A stretch of DNA of 64,000 nucleotides from an uncultured Granulosicoccaceae bacterium (GCA_938005265.1 CALLOA010000061.1:1-64000), one strand, 5' to 3'. Counted from the stretch's first letter, positions 18,368 through 27,036 are shown. Notes: a model not told the origin generated them from the sequence alone. A program made the numbers and translations.

Positions 18368-18474
18368 GTCGGCTAATGAAATTATATTCCATCAGGGGAT
18401 ACGCTGATCAGTATCATTTTCAAGTAAAGATGTTGTGCTTACTGCTTACAGATGCTCTCTGGTGACTACCGATC

Positions 18475-18506
18475 TTTTTATTGATCGTTATTTTTATTGA
18501 TCGTTA
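18475..18506. repeat. 16-bp exact tandem duplication across the yceD stop codon
   Basis: TTTTTATTGATCGTTA is present at 18475-18490 and again at 18491-18506. The second copy contains the final codons and stop of yceD (stop at 18494-18496), so the region past the stop repeats the end of the gene including a second in-phase-looking stop. Confidence 0.9.
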
Positions 18507-19357
18507 TTTTTGTTAGTGCCTTCGACAAACTCATCCGGTTTGTCAGCTGAGAAAGTCATTCCTTTCAAGCTGGCAAAAGGATTTTCCGGCTTGGACTCTT
18601 CCGCCAACTTTTTCAGTTGCTCTTCGTTGGCGACATGGTCCCTGTAAGGCACGGACGTAAAATCACACAAGGATTCATCACTGTGCACTGCATGAGTTGG
18701 CAAGCGCAACAATAATTCGTCTTCAAACATATCTACCACGGTGATGTTCCCGTCTTCATCCAGAAGAACTGGGTCCATCGTGTCCGGCAACAGATCTGCC
18801 GTTATTTCATTCGCTGCAAACGCGAACTTGAAACTGGTTTCGATGCGATGATCGTAGCTGCCAAGACAACGCTGGCATTGCAATTCAATCACTGCCTCGA
18901 GCACTCCTTCAGCGACAATTATCGGCGTCTTGGCCGCTCTTTCTTCGGAACCTCCACCATTGCCGCCGCCCGGCAACGAAGTGCCCGGTTTGGCAACCTG
19001 CTCGTTCGCATCAAAAATAAAGCTGCTGTCAGCAAAACGGCTTAATTTGAAGACAGCTTCAAAACCCGTGGTATCGGCCGAACCTTTTGCCGACCCTTTT
19101 GATGAACCGTTTAATTCACCCGGCAAATCAGGAGAATCATCTTCCACAGCATCCGACAAACGATAATCAGCTACCAATTGCGCAAGGCGCTTGAAGTCAC
19201 CGATGTCTGCAATTACCCTGAACCGCGCTGTTTCGGAACCCGTACCTTTTAAACCAGTACCTTCTGAACCAGAATCAGCCGAGTTACCCGTCGGGTTAGT
19301 ACCCAACGTTTTAATCAATTGAGCCGGGTTGAAACGATTAGGCGCCTGCCTGATCAT
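18494..19357 (-). CDS. yceD: YceD/DUF177 family protein with low-complexity insertions
   Basis: 287 residues, against about 170 for E. coli YceD. The core is recognisable from VIELQCQRCLGSYDHRI, through TADLLPDTMDPVLLDEDGNI and VDMFEDELLLRLPTHAVH, to ENPFASLKGM near the C-terminus. The extra length comes from two Gly/Ser/Thr-rich stretches, one at residues about 23-45 (SADSGSEGTGLKGTGSE) and one near 85-100 (NGSSKGSAKGSAD), plus a Gly-rich piece before EERAAKTP. The family is linked to 23S rRNA accumulation and is encoded next to rpmF in most proteobacteria. Divergent from the yceF gene, as in E. coli. Confidence 0.85.
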   Translation of the reverse strand: MIRQAPNRFNPAQLIKTLGTNPTGNSADSGSEGTGLKGTGSETARFRVIADIGDFKRLAQLVADYRLSDAVEDDSPDLPGELNGSSKGSAKGSADTTGFEAVFKLSRFADSSFIFDANEQVAKPGTSLPGGGNGGGSEERAAKTPIIVAEGVLEAVIELQCQRCLGSYDHRIETSFKFAFAANEITADLLPDTMDPVLLDEDGNITVVDMFEDELLLRLPTHAVHSDESLCDFTSVPYRDHVANEEQLKKLAEESKPENPFASLKGMTFSADKPDEFVEGTNKNNDQ

Positions 19358-19427
19358 TTTGCTGCTCTCAAACAGTCAACTGTAACCAAGCTATTGCCTG
19401 CTGTCAAAGCCGCTCGACGAATTTCTT

Positions 19428-20030
19428 ATGACTAACAACGATATTAGTTTACAAAGGCCGCTGGTTCTTGCCTCAACCTCTCCATACCGGGCCGAATTAC
19501 TGGGCAGATTGGGAGTTTCGTTTGAACAAGTAGCACCTGAATGCGACGAGACGCCGCTACCAGAGGAGTCCCCGTCTGACCTGGTCAGCCGGCTGTCTTT
19601 GGATAAGGCTGCGAGTTTGGCAGCCCGCTACCCGGATGCCGTGATTATCGGCTCGGATCAGGTTGCAGATCTGAACGGCGATATCCTTGGCAAGCCGCAT
19701 ACCGCCGAGAATGCGGTAAATCAGCTACAAAAAATGAGTGATCAGACGGTGGTGTTCCGGACCGGATACTGCGTTATGTGCCCGTCAAGCGGGCAGCAGT
19801 TCAGTGGTATTTCGGATACGAAAGCCAGCTTCAGGCCACTGACTCTGGACGAAGTACAGCGCTATGTCGAGAGAGATAAACCGCTGGATTGCGCCGGGGC
19901 GTTTCGATCTGAAGCTTTGGGAATCGGGCTGCTGCAGTCAATGCAGTCGGATGACCCCGCCAGCATAGTCGGATTACCATTGATTCGTATCGCGGAAGCC
20001 TTGCGCCAGTTTGGCATCAGTGTGCCCTGA
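19428..20030 (+). CDS. yceF: Maf-family nucleotide pyrophosphatase (YceF type)
   Basis: 200 residues. It starts with the Maf signature LVLASTSPYRAELL and keeps E in CDETPLP, the DKAASLA segment, the active-site region IIGSDQVADL and GKP. YceF members hydrolyse modified nucleotides such as m7GTP to monophosphates, clearing non-canonical NTPs; the arrangement next to yceD-rpmF supports YceF rather than the YhdE branch. Convergent with pgpA, 17 bp apart. Confidence 0.92.
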   Translation: MTNNDISLQRPLVLASTSPYRAELLGRLGVSFEQVAPECDETPLPEESPSDLVSRLSLDKAASLAARYPDAVIIGSDQVADLNGDILGKPHTAENAVNQLQKMSDQTVVFRTGYCVMCPSSGQQFSGISDTKASFRPLTLDEVQRYVERDKPLDCAGAFRSEALGIGLLQSMQSDDPASIVGLPLIRIAEALRQFGISVP

Positions 20031-20047
20031 GTTGTTTTTTGCCCGGG

Positions 20048-20566
20048 TTACCCAGTAATCGAAGGCACGAGATAACGGTGTATGCCCTGCAGCACCAGCC
20101 AGGCCATGGCACCGGCAAGCACATCATCCATCATGATGCCCATACCCCGATCCACGCGCCTGTCCACCCAGCCGATGGGCCAGGGCTTGAGAATGTCGAA
20201 AAAACGGAATAACAGGAACGCCAGTAACACATAAACCAACGACGCCGGCACCATAAACAAGGCGATCAGCATGCCGACTATCTCATCCCAAACGATCGCC
20301 GGATGATCATGTACGCCGAGTAATTTGGCACTTTCCGAGCAACACCAGACACCAATCACAAACAGCAACACGACAATGCCGATGTAGAAGTAGATATTGA
20401 TCTTCGGCATGCACAGAAAGATCGGCAGTGCCACAAGACTACCGAAGGTGCCGGGAGCAATGGGTGCAAGGCCGGAACCAAAGCCCAGCGCCAGGAAATT
20501 TGCCGGATGAGCGAATAGCTCGGTATGAGTGACTCTGGACTCACGGTCTGAACGGCTGTGGCTCAT
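20048..20566 (-). CDS. pgpA: phosphatidylglycerophosphatase A
   Basis: 172 residues. The N-terminal GSGLAPIAPGTFGSL is the PgpA hallmark, and the family aspartates appear in VWDEIVGM and RVDRGMGIMMDDVLAG. Four hydrophobic segments predict an inner-membrane protein. It removes the phosphate from phosphatidylglycerophosphate, the step after PgsA. I chose ATG 20566, 7 bp after the nusB stop; longer frames upstream only run across nusB. Confidence 0.94.
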   Translation of the reverse strand: MSHSRSDRESRVTHTELFAHPANFLALGFGSGLAPIAPGTFGSLVALPIFLCMPKINIYFYIGIVVLLFVIGVWCCSESAKLLGVHDHPAIVWDEIVGMLIALFMVPASLVYVLLAFLLFRFFDILKPWPIGWVDRRVDRGMGIMMDDVLAGAMAWLVLQGIHRYLVPSITG

Positions 20567-20573
20567 TAGTGGG

Positions 20574-21077
20574 TCACCCGGCCTTGCTGGTTCCACCAGT
20601 TTCATTTTTTTTATGCATACCAGCTTCCAGCGTACGCAAGCGCTGCCCAGTCTTGTCCATGACACCATTGACGTACTTGTAGCCCTTATCGGAACCAAAC
20701 TTCTTGGTGATTTCAACCCATTCATTGATCACCACCTTTAGCGGGATATCGAGTCGCTTAGCCAGCTCGTAGGTACCAAGTCTGCAAATGCAACGCTCAA
20801 TGGGGTCAAGTTCGGCAACCGGGCGATCCAGTGATGGCTGCAGTTGTTCATCCAACATGTGGCTACCACGCAGACTTTCACCGAACAGCTCGCTAAAATA
20901 GTCCTCGTCCACTTTGCTCATGTCCTGCGAGTCGTGAAACTGCTGGAGAATTAGCTTGATATCAGTATTGACACCGCTATTGTTCTGCGCCGCTTCATTC
21001 AGATCCCACTGATAAAGAGCCTGCAAAGCTTTTATGCGAGCATTACGACGCGCTGTCTGGCGGCTCACGTTATTCAT
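20574..21077 (-). CDS. nusB: transcription antitermination factor NusB
   Basis: 167 residues. It begins with RQTARRNARIKALQALYQWD, the RNA-binding basic start of NusB, and later has LDPIERCICRLGTYEL and PLKVVINEWVEITKKFG. NusB binds boxA RNA with S10 for rRNA antitermination. The usual upstream ribE/ribH genes are not present; the gene opens the nusB-pgpA pair. Confidence 0.96.
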   Translation of the reverse strand: MNNVSRQTARRNARIKALQALYQWDLNEAAQNNSGVNTDIKLILQQFHDSQDMSKVDEDYFSELFGESLRGSHMLDEQLQPSLDRPVAELDPIERCICRLGTYELAKRLDIPLKVVINEWVEITKKFGSDKGYKYVNGVMDKTGQRLRTLEAGMHKKNETGGTSKAG

Positions 21078-21493
21078 TCAGTGGTATTTCAAGGGTTGAG
21101 AGAAACGAGCGGCAGTGTACTCCATGCGCGCAAGCATTGCTGGCAACGATGGAACATTATTGACGATTCCATAATAATTTTGTTCTGGCCAGAACGGCAC
21201 GTCAGTTCTATAGTTTTGGTGCTGCCAAGCTTAATATGACGCAATTGTCATGTATCAGATATGGTAGCAGAAATCCCATATGCTGCAATTTACTGCGACT
21301 TTGCTGGCTCAGTCGCAAGACTGGCGATTACTGCTTGGATAGCGGCCCGTTGTTTGCACCGCCAAGCGGATAAACTATGGGATATTTTCGTGACTTATGC
21401 GCTCTAACATTTGGTGAAAAGCCAAGCAGACGACCAAAGACAAAATTCGTGAATAACCGTAAAACACAATCAAGGGACTGCAACGCAGAAAAA
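21078..21493. other. 416-bp divergent intergenic region with a 14-bp palindrome
   Basis: Lies between the leftward nusB and rightward ppiA. It holds a perfect palindrome GTTCTGGCCAGAAC (21182-21195) and a near-palindrome ATGACGCAATTGTCAT (21236-21251). An open frame runs from 21377 into ppiA but its first 39 codons precede the signal peptide and look untranslated. No RNA gene was recognised. Confidence 0.5.
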
Positions 21494-22156
21494 ATGAACA
21501 TTATTGCCTGTTTGACCCCATCGCGCGCCCTGTGCGTTTTAATAACATCCCTGGCTCTATTGCTTCCGGCAGCCCATGCCAGCGACGCTGAACCAGCCTC
21601 CAGTGACAAACCCCAAGTGCTAATGAGTACGTCTGTGGGTGAAATTCTTGTTGAGCTGGACGCAGTGAAAGCTCCGAAATCTGTCGAGAATTTTTTAACT
21701 TATGTGAACGGCGAATTCTACGACGGCACCATCTTCCACCGCGTGATTGATGGCTTCATGATTCAGGGCGGTGGATTTACGGCCGATTTCAACCGCAAGG
21801 AAACCCGGACCCCGATCAAGAACGAGGCGAATAACGGGCTGAAGAATCAGCGCTACACCATTGCGATGGCTCGCACCAATGCACCTCACTCAGCGACGTC
21901 GCAATTTTTTATCAACACCGAAGATAATGTATCGCTCGATCATAGCGGGGCCACAGCACGTGGTTGGGGCTATGCCGTATTCGGGCGCGTGATCGAAGGT
22001 GCCGATGTGGTCGACGCAATCAGCACAACGGTTACCGGCCCTGGTGGTCCTTTTAGCCGGGACACGCCGCAGAAAACTATCATGATCGAGAAAGCCAGAC
22101 TTGTCACAGCTGAAGAAGCCACAGCCGAGGCCGAAGAAGGTGCCGCTTCTCAATAA
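21494..22156 (+). CDS. ppiA: periplasmic peptidyl-prolyl cis-trans isomerase (cyclophilin)
   Basis: 220 residues from ATG 21494. A signal peptide covers about 1-29 (CVLITSLALLLPAAHAS, cut after AHA or nearby). The cyclophilin core includes YDGTIFHRVIDGFMIQGGGF (active-site Arg in FHRV) and SATSQFFIN, the conserved Q and F residues. The C-terminus is acidic and rich in Ala/Glu (EEATAEAEEGAA). It catalyses proline isomerisation in exported proteins. I chose 21494 because the signal peptide begins there; the upstream in-frame extension from 21377 lacks any signal feature. Followed closely by a second, cytoplasmic cyclophilin. Confidence 0.92.
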   Translation: MNIIACLTPSRALCVLITSLALLLPAAHASDAEPASSDKPQVLMSTSVGEILVELDAVKAPKSVENFLTYVNGEFYDGTIFHRVIDGFMIQGGGFTADFNRKETRTPIKNEANNGLKNQRYTIAMARTNAPHSATSQFFINTEDNVSLDHSGATARGWGYAVFGRVIEGADVVDAISTTVTGPGGPFSRDTPQKTIMIEKARLVTAEEATAEAEEGAASQ

Positions 22157-22255
22157 GTAGTAAGCGGTTTGCAGGCGGCAGCCCACTGCCACCTGCTATC
22201 TGTTGGTAAAACTAGTAAACTGGCGTTTCATTTTCTTGCCGAGATTGCCGTTTTA

Positions 22256-22753
22256 ATGATTGCCAATATCAAAACAAACCATGGTCTTATCAGTGTCGAA
22301 CTCGACACAACCGCTGCACCTGAAACTTGTGCCAACTTCAAGCAGTACGCCGAAGAAGGCTTTTATGACAACACGATCTTCCATCGTGTGATTCCCGGCT
22401 TCATGATTCAGGGTGGTGGCTTTGATGCCAATATGTCTCAGAAACCCACGCGAGACAACATTCGCAACGAAGCCAACAACAATCTGCAAAACCTCACGGG
22501 CACGATAGCCATGGCCCGCACACCTGATCCGCATTCGGCCAGCTCCCAGTTTTTTATCAACCTGAGCGACAACGGGTTTCTGGACTTCAAGGCAGAAACA
22601 CCTGATGGCTGGGGATACTGTGTGTTTGGCAAAACTGTTGATGGTATGGATGCAGTCAACGACATCGCCAAGGTACCTACGGGCAACAACGGGCATCATG
22701 CAGATGTACCGCTCACAGAAGTGTTGATCGAATCCGTCACTATCCAGGAATAG
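22256..22753 (+). CDS. ppiB: cytoplasmic peptidyl-prolyl cis-trans isomerase B
   Basis: 165 residues from ATG 22256, the normal PpiB length and without a signal peptide. Active-site segments YDNTIFHRVIPGFMIQGGGF and SASSQFFINL are intact, and the C-terminal part has WGYCVFGKTVDGMDAVNDI. It is close in sequence to the upstream ppiA, suggesting an old tandem duplication with one exported and one cytosolic copy. lpxH follows 6 bp later, the same neighbour as in E. coli. Confidence 0.95.
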   Translation: MIANIKTNHGLISVELDTTAAPETCANFKQYAEEGFYDNTIFHRVIPGFMIQGGGFDANMSQKPTRDNIRNEANNNLQNLTGTIAMARTPDPHSASSQFFINLSDNGFLDFKAETPDGWGYCVFGKTVDGMDAVNDIAKVPTGNNGHHADVPLTEVLIESVTIQE

Positions 22754-22759
22754 CTACGC

Positions 22760-23542
22760 ATGGGTGAACGCCCGGGTGAGGCTAAAACACTGGATGCCGT
22801 TTTCATAGCTGATCTGCACCTCACCTCAGACTCGGAACCGGGTTCCATACAGGCGGCACAGTTTCTAAGCACCGTGGCACCGACAGCGGCCGAGCTTTTT
22901 ATACTCGGCGATCTTGTTGAGTACTGGGTCGGTGATGACGCCTACGACGGCAATCTGGACCGGGTATTCAAGCAATTAGCCGCCCTGGCAGACTGCCAAA
23001 CCCGGTGCTACCTGATGCATGGCAACCGCGACTTTCTGCTGGGCGAGGCCTTTGCCCGGCAGTTTAATTGTGAATTGATTACCGCTGATTACTTTCGCTT
23101 GGAAAGTAAAACTACACAGCACTCCGATCTTCTGCTGATGCACGGCGATACACTCTGCACCGATGATCACGACTACCAGGGCATGCGAAAGCTGTTGCGT
23201 TCACGCCAATGGCAGACAGAGTTTTTAACACTGGACTGCGAAGAACGACATCGACAAGCCAGCGAAATACGCAAGCAAAGTGTCGCCAGTACAGCATTGA
23301 AAAATGACGCTATCTGCGATGTAAATTCGCAAGCTGTCATTGATGAGATGGCAAGCCAGCGCGTTACGCGCCTGCTACACGGGCACACACACAGGCCCGC
23401 TGCTCATACGCTGGAATTGGCCCAAGGGGTGACGGCACAACGCTGGGTACTGGGCGACTGGCATCCGGACGGCGCGGTCTACGCAACGTTAAAAGACGAT
23501 AATCTTGAACTGCGGCATTGGCCCGATGGTAATCGAATCTGA
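22760..23542 (+). CDS. lpxH: UDP-2,3-diacylglucosamine diphosphatase
   Basis: 260 residues. Metallophosphoesterase motifs are all present: FIADLHL (D18, H20), GDLVEYWVGDD (D51), MHGNRDF, LLMHGDTLC and HGHTHRP. It removes UMP from UDP-2,3-diacylglucosamine to give lipid X in lipid A synthesis, so the cell makes LPS. Directly after ppiB. Confidence 0.96.
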   Translation: MGERPGEAKTLDAVFIADLHLTSDSEPGSIQAAQFLSTVAPTAAELFILGDLVEYWVGDDAYDGNLDRVFKQLAALADCQTRCYLMHGNRDFLLGEAFARQFNCELITADYFRLESKTTQHSDLLLMHGDTLCTDDHDYQGMRKLLRSRQWQTEFLTLDCEERHRQASEIRKQSVASTALKNDAICDVNSQAVIDEMASQRVTRLLHGHTHRPAAHTLELAQGVTAQRWVLGDWHPDGAVYATLKDDNLELRHWPDGNRI

Positions 23543-23572
23543 AGCCTCCGGATGGACTCGGATGAACCCGGC

Positions 23573-24418
23573 TCAGTCAGCCCACTCAGCCTCAATCTCT
23601 TTCAGTGCATCCAGCTCATCAACACTGAAGCCTGCCTGTACACGGGCCACTTCATTGTAAGGCCCCCTTAAAAAGCCTTTGCTGTGCTGCCTTAGCAAGT
23701 CGGCAAACACGTCCGATGGTGCCAGATTTCGCTGTTCACAGGTATAGCGAAACCAGTGGTTGCCGATTCTGACATGTTCTATTTCATCGTTGAAAATCAC
23801 CTCAAGAATCGCGGCACTCTCGGGGTCTTTGTGTTTGCGAAACTTCTCAATCATGGGCGGTGCTACATCGAGACCTCGAGCCTCCAGTACGCGCGGCACC
23901 AGTGCCATCCTGACCATCACATCATGGTCGGTTTTCAGTGCCATATTCCAAAGGCCTGCATGGGCATCATGTTCTCCGTAAAAACTGCCCAATGACTCCA
24001 GGCGCTGCGCCACCATTTTGTAATGACGGGCTTCGTCAGCCGCCACCCGAACCCAGTCACGAGCGAAGTCGCTTGCCACCTCATCAGGCAAGTCCCGAAA
24101 CCGGTATGCGGCATCCAGCGCAAGATTGATCGCATTGAATTCTATATGGGCCAGCGCATGCAACAATGCCACGCGCCCGGCCGTTGAACCAAAACCACGG
24201 CGTGTAACCTGTTGGGGTTCAACCAGACGGGGTCTGTCCGGAATGCCCGGAGTTTCAATACGCACAGCTTCTGCCGCCGTAGAAGAGCGTTCGTATTGCG
24301 CGAAACCGTCATGCAACAGCGCGACCTTATGCGCCTTGGCTAGCGGATCATCTGTCATCAGACAATCAAGGCAAGCACTGTAGAACTCGCCGATAACAAC
24401 GTTGCCAGATTCAGCCAT
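23573..24418 (-). CDS. DUF455 ferritin-like protein
   Basis: 281 residues, all helical in character. Iron-ligand style motifs of the ferritin-like fold are present: ALAHIEFNAINLAL, AADEARHYKMV (ExxH) and IFNDEIEHVRIGNHW (ExxH). DUF455 proteins resemble MiaE-type di-iron hydroxylases, but the function has not been set for this group, and none is claimed. The start overlaps the recO stop by 8 bases, so it is the last gene of the rnc-era-recO transcription unit. Confidence 0.85.
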   Translation of the reverse strand: MAESGNVVIGEFYSACLDCLMTDDPLAKAHKVALLHDGFAQYERSSTAAEAVRIETPGIPDRPRLVEPQQVTRRGFGSTAGRVALLHALAHIEFNAINLALDAAYRFRDLPDEVASDFARDWVRVAADEARHYKMVAQRLESLGSFYGEHDAHAGLWNMALKTDHDVMVRMALVPRVLEARGLDVAPPMIEKFRKHKDPESAAILEVIFNDEIEHVRIGNHWFRYTCEQRNLAPSDVFADLLRQHSKGFLRGPYNEVARVQAGFSVDELDALKEIEAEWAD

Positions 24419-25277
24419 CCTGCGGCCCTTTCAGGTGGTTTCCAGTTTGCCGGCTACGCGCCGGTTTGCTGTAAATTCCTATCATCTCGCGACTCTTCAA
24501 TGGTTCGGCACCCAGATGCAGGGCAAGTTGTTTGCGCATCAGCTTTTTCACTTCTGTTCTACACTGCTGATTGTTGAATTCACGGGCAGCCAGTGCCAGT
24601 AGAGCATCCCCGCTGACCAGCTGCGCGTTTGCGGCAAGCGTCTCGTTTGCAGAGGCCGGGTGATTTTTTACCGCGGCCGTAGTTTCCGCCACACTGTCAG
24701 CGGTTTCCTTAACCGCTATGGCCTGTCCGGTTTCAGGGAAGTACAGGTACTTGCGCCCCGGCAAGGGCTCATTGGTACTTTGTGCGCCGGAGCCACCACT
24801 GTCGATGATGACACAGTGTGAAAAGTCCGGCACCAATCCGAGACTTTCCAGTAGAGCAAACTCAAACGCACGCAAGCAGGACTCAGTGTCAGCTTGGGTT
24901 TCGGCTTCAGCAAGCTGACTTAGGGTGCTTGCATAATGCGCAAATAGAATCACATTGCTTTCATTAAAACGTAGTAGTCGCAGCAGTATCTCGTTCAGAT
25001 AGTAGCCGCAGGCAAGCTGCAGCCCTTGCAAAACAACGGGCATGCCCTGCTCTTCTATACCGGCAAGTGTTTTCATCTCGCCACGCCCCGACCAGGAGAG
25101 CAACAGGGGGCGAAATACCTGGATTAAAGGACGGCTTTTGGAACCTGCAGATCTGGCGCCGCGGGCGACCAGACGCACAACACCGTAATCAGGCGTTAAC
25201 ACATCAGCAATTAGACTCGACTCACGAAAGACCCGGTGATGCAGTATGAACCCAGCCTGAAATTGCACCCGCTGCAA
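24411..25277 (-). CDS. recO: DNA repair protein RecO
   Basis: 288 residues. The OB-fold N-terminus has GFILHHRVFRESSLIADVLT, then GVVRLVARGARSAGSKSRPL and LQLACGYYLNEILLRL, the RecO pattern; the end of the family domain is CRTEVKKLMRKQLALHLG. It loads RecA with RecR on SSB-coated gaps; recR is also in this window (39.0-39.6 kb). An insertion of about 40 residues after FSHCVIIDSGG is rich in Ala/Thr. 5 bp downstream of era. Confidence 0.93.
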   Translation of the reverse strand: MQRVQFQAGFILHHRVFRESSLIADVLTPDYGVVRLVARGARSAGSKSRPLIQVFRPLLLSWSGRGEMKTLAGIEEQGMPVVLQGLQLACGYYLNEILLRLLRFNESNVILFAHYASTLSQLAEAETQADTESCLRAFEFALLESLGLVPDFSHCVIIDSGGSGAQSTNEPLPGRKYLYFPETGQAIAVKETADSVAETTAAVKNHPASANETLAANAQLVSGDALLALAAREFNNQQCRTEVKKLMRKQLALHLGAEPLKSREMIGIYSKPARSRQTGNHLKGPQDG

Positions 25278-25282
25278 ACGTT

Positions 25283-26341
25283 TTAATCTCCGTCAGGCGT
25301 TGAGTCAGGCGCTGAGTCAGGCGTTGAGGAACCTGCATTTCCAGCAAGGTGGGATGGCTTTGCACCAGACACCTCGCCACGCACTTCATAACCCAGACTG
25401 TGAAGTGCCCGCTCGTCATCGGCCCAACCGGCTTTCACCCTGACCCAAAGCTGAAGAAAGACTTTCTGGCCGAACAACGTCTCCATTGATTGCCTGGCAC
25501 GCGACCCCACAGCCTTGAGCTTCTCACCACGCTTGCCAATGACAATACCTTTCTGGCTTTCCTTCTCCACCCATATCACAGCACCGATTCGCATCAAGCC
25601 CGCCTCTTCAGCGAACTGCTCGATTTCCACCGTCAATGCATAGGGTAGTTCTTCACTGAGCTGACGCGTCAATTGTTCCCTGACATGCTCCGCCGCCAGG
25701 AATCGTGATGAACGATCGGTCAGTTCGTCTTTGTCATAAACAAAGGGGGCAACAGGTAAATGTTCGAATATCGCCTTTTCAAGTGTGGAAACGGCGGTTT
25801 GCTGACGAGCTGAACCCGGTATCACTTCCACAGGATGGACAATGCCCTGAGATGCTGCCGGAATGGGCAACTCCGCCAGAAACGGTAGCAGATCATTTTT
25901 GCGGGTCACCAGATCTACCTTATTGACGAAAACAAATACCGGCAATTCCTGCTGTGCTTCTTCCAGAGTATTGTTAACCATGGACAGAACACGATCATCA
26001 TGTTCGGTCCAGGCCATCGCTTGCACAACCATGACGATGACATCAACACCATGAAGCGCATTGGCAGCCGTGCGGTTCAATACCTGGTTCAGAGCGCGCT
26101 TGCCGTGGACGTGAATACCCGGTGTATCCAGGTAGATTGCCTGAATATCATCCACGGTATTAACACCGAGAATGGCGTGACGTGTGGTCTGGGGCTTATG
26201 CGCTGTGATGCTCAGCTTCTGGCCGATCAAGCGGTTAAGCAGTGTTGATTTACCAACGTTCGGGCGCCCGACAATCGTCACGTTGCCACAGCGCTGCCCG
26301 GGGGCCTTGGCAGGAACGGTAGTATTCTGTGCTTTAGTCAA
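25283..26341 (-). CDS. era: GTPase Era
   Basis: 352 residues. G motifs: GRPNVGKST (G1), T in TTRHAI (G2), DTPGIHV (G3) and VNKVD (G4). The C-terminal KH domain has GAVIWVEKESQKGIVIGKRG and a QLWVRVKAGWADDE end. Era binds the 16S rRNA 3' end in 30S assembly. It is about 50 residues longer than E. coli Era; the last stretch contains a tandem STPDSAPDSTPD repeat made by three 12-bp DNA units. The start is a TTG at 26341, overlapping the rnc stop (TTGA). Confidence 0.95.
   Translation of the reverse strand: MTKAQNTTVPAKAPGQRCGNVTIVGRPNVGKSTLLNRLIGQKLSITAHKPQTTRHAILGVNTVDDIQAIYLDTPGIHVHGKRALNQVLNRTAANALHGVDVIVMVVQAMAWTEHDDRVLSMVNNTLEEAQQELPVFVFVNKVDLVTRKNDLLPFLAELPIPAASQGIVHPVEVIPGSARQQTAVSTLEKAIFEHLPVAPFVYDKDELTDRSSRFLAAEHVREQLTRQLSEELPYALTVEIEQFAEEAGLMRIGAVIWVEKESQKGIVIGKRGEKLKAVGSRARQSMETLFGQKVFLQLWVRVKAGWADDERALHSLGYEVRGEVSGAKPSHLAGNAGSSTPDSAPDSTPDGD
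25292..25327. repeat. 12-bp tandem repeat x3 in the end of era
   Basis: GTCAGGCGTTGA (25292-25303), GTCAGGCGCTGA (25304-25315) and GTCAGGCGTTGA (25316-25327). In the era frame each unit encodes S-(T/A)-P-D, so length changes would keep the reading frame. Confidence 0.9.
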
Positions 26342-27036
26342 CGGTTGATACTTCCAGTTGGAGCTGCAGCCTTTTTAAGCTTAGCCTTTGTCATTGCCGG
26401 ATTGTCCAGTATTTCAGCAGCGGCTGCCTGCTCGGCCTTTCGTCTACTGCCAGCGGTCGCCTTTGTTGCCAACCCCATTGAGTCAATGCAACACTCAACC
26501 GTGAACTGCATTTCATGAGGTTTGCCCGTTGTTTCCAGCAAGACGTAATCCGGTACGGGCAACCCGAATGAAAGCAGTAATTCCTGCAAGCGCGATTTCG
26601 GGTCCTTCAGATCTTGCAGGTCAGTGGACACCGCATCCAGTCGCTCATTGAACAAACGCAGAATGAAATCACGTGCAGTATCAAAACCCTGTTCCAGAAA
26701 CACAGCCCCGATCAGTGATTCAACAATATCTGCCAGTATTGATTCACGCCGGAATACACCACTCTTTAGCTCCCCTTCGCCTAGCAGGATGTAGTCGCCC
26801 AGCGAATATTCCCGGGCTATTTCAGCCAGCGTCTGACCACGCACCAGTGACGCGCGCATACGGCTGAGTGTGCCTTCATCATGAGATCCGTAGCGTTGAT
26901 AGAGAGCCTCGGCAATGACCAGACCGAGCACTGCATCACCAAGAAATTCGAGACGTTCATAATTGCCCTTGCCGAAGCTGCGATGCGACAACGCCTCTGC
27001 TATCAGGTCGTTGTTCGACACCGTAATGCCCAGCAC
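26338..27036 (-). CDS. rnc: ribonuclease III
   Basis: 232 residues from a GTG at 27036. The catalytic segment YERLEFLGDAVLGLV and the second acidic site ILADIVESLIGAVFL are intact, followed by a double-stranded RNA-binding domain (DPKSRLQELLLSFGL, then GSRRKAEQAAAAEIL). It processes rRNA and mRNA. The frame is open upstream to a stop at about 27121 but has no ATG, GTG or TTG there; AAGG 8 bases before the GTG supports this start. It lies 4 bases into era. A short C-terminal extension is rich in Lys/Ala. Confidence 0.96.
   Translation of the reverse strand: MLGITVSNNDLIAEALSHRSFGKGNYERLEFLGDAVLGLVIAEALYQRYGSHDEGTLSRMRASLVRGQTLAEIAREYSLGDYILLGEGELKSGVFRRESILADIVESLIGAVFLEQGFDTARDFILRLFNERLDAVSTDLQDLKDPKSRLQELLLSFGLPVPDYVLLETTGKPHEMQFTVECCIDSMGLATKATAGSRRKAEQAAAAEILDNPAMTKAKLKKAAAPTGSINR

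Noticed and set aside
21377-21493. 39-codon N-terminal extension of ppiA
   Set aside because: A complete signal peptide begins at the ATG 21494, and the extension is polar and basic.
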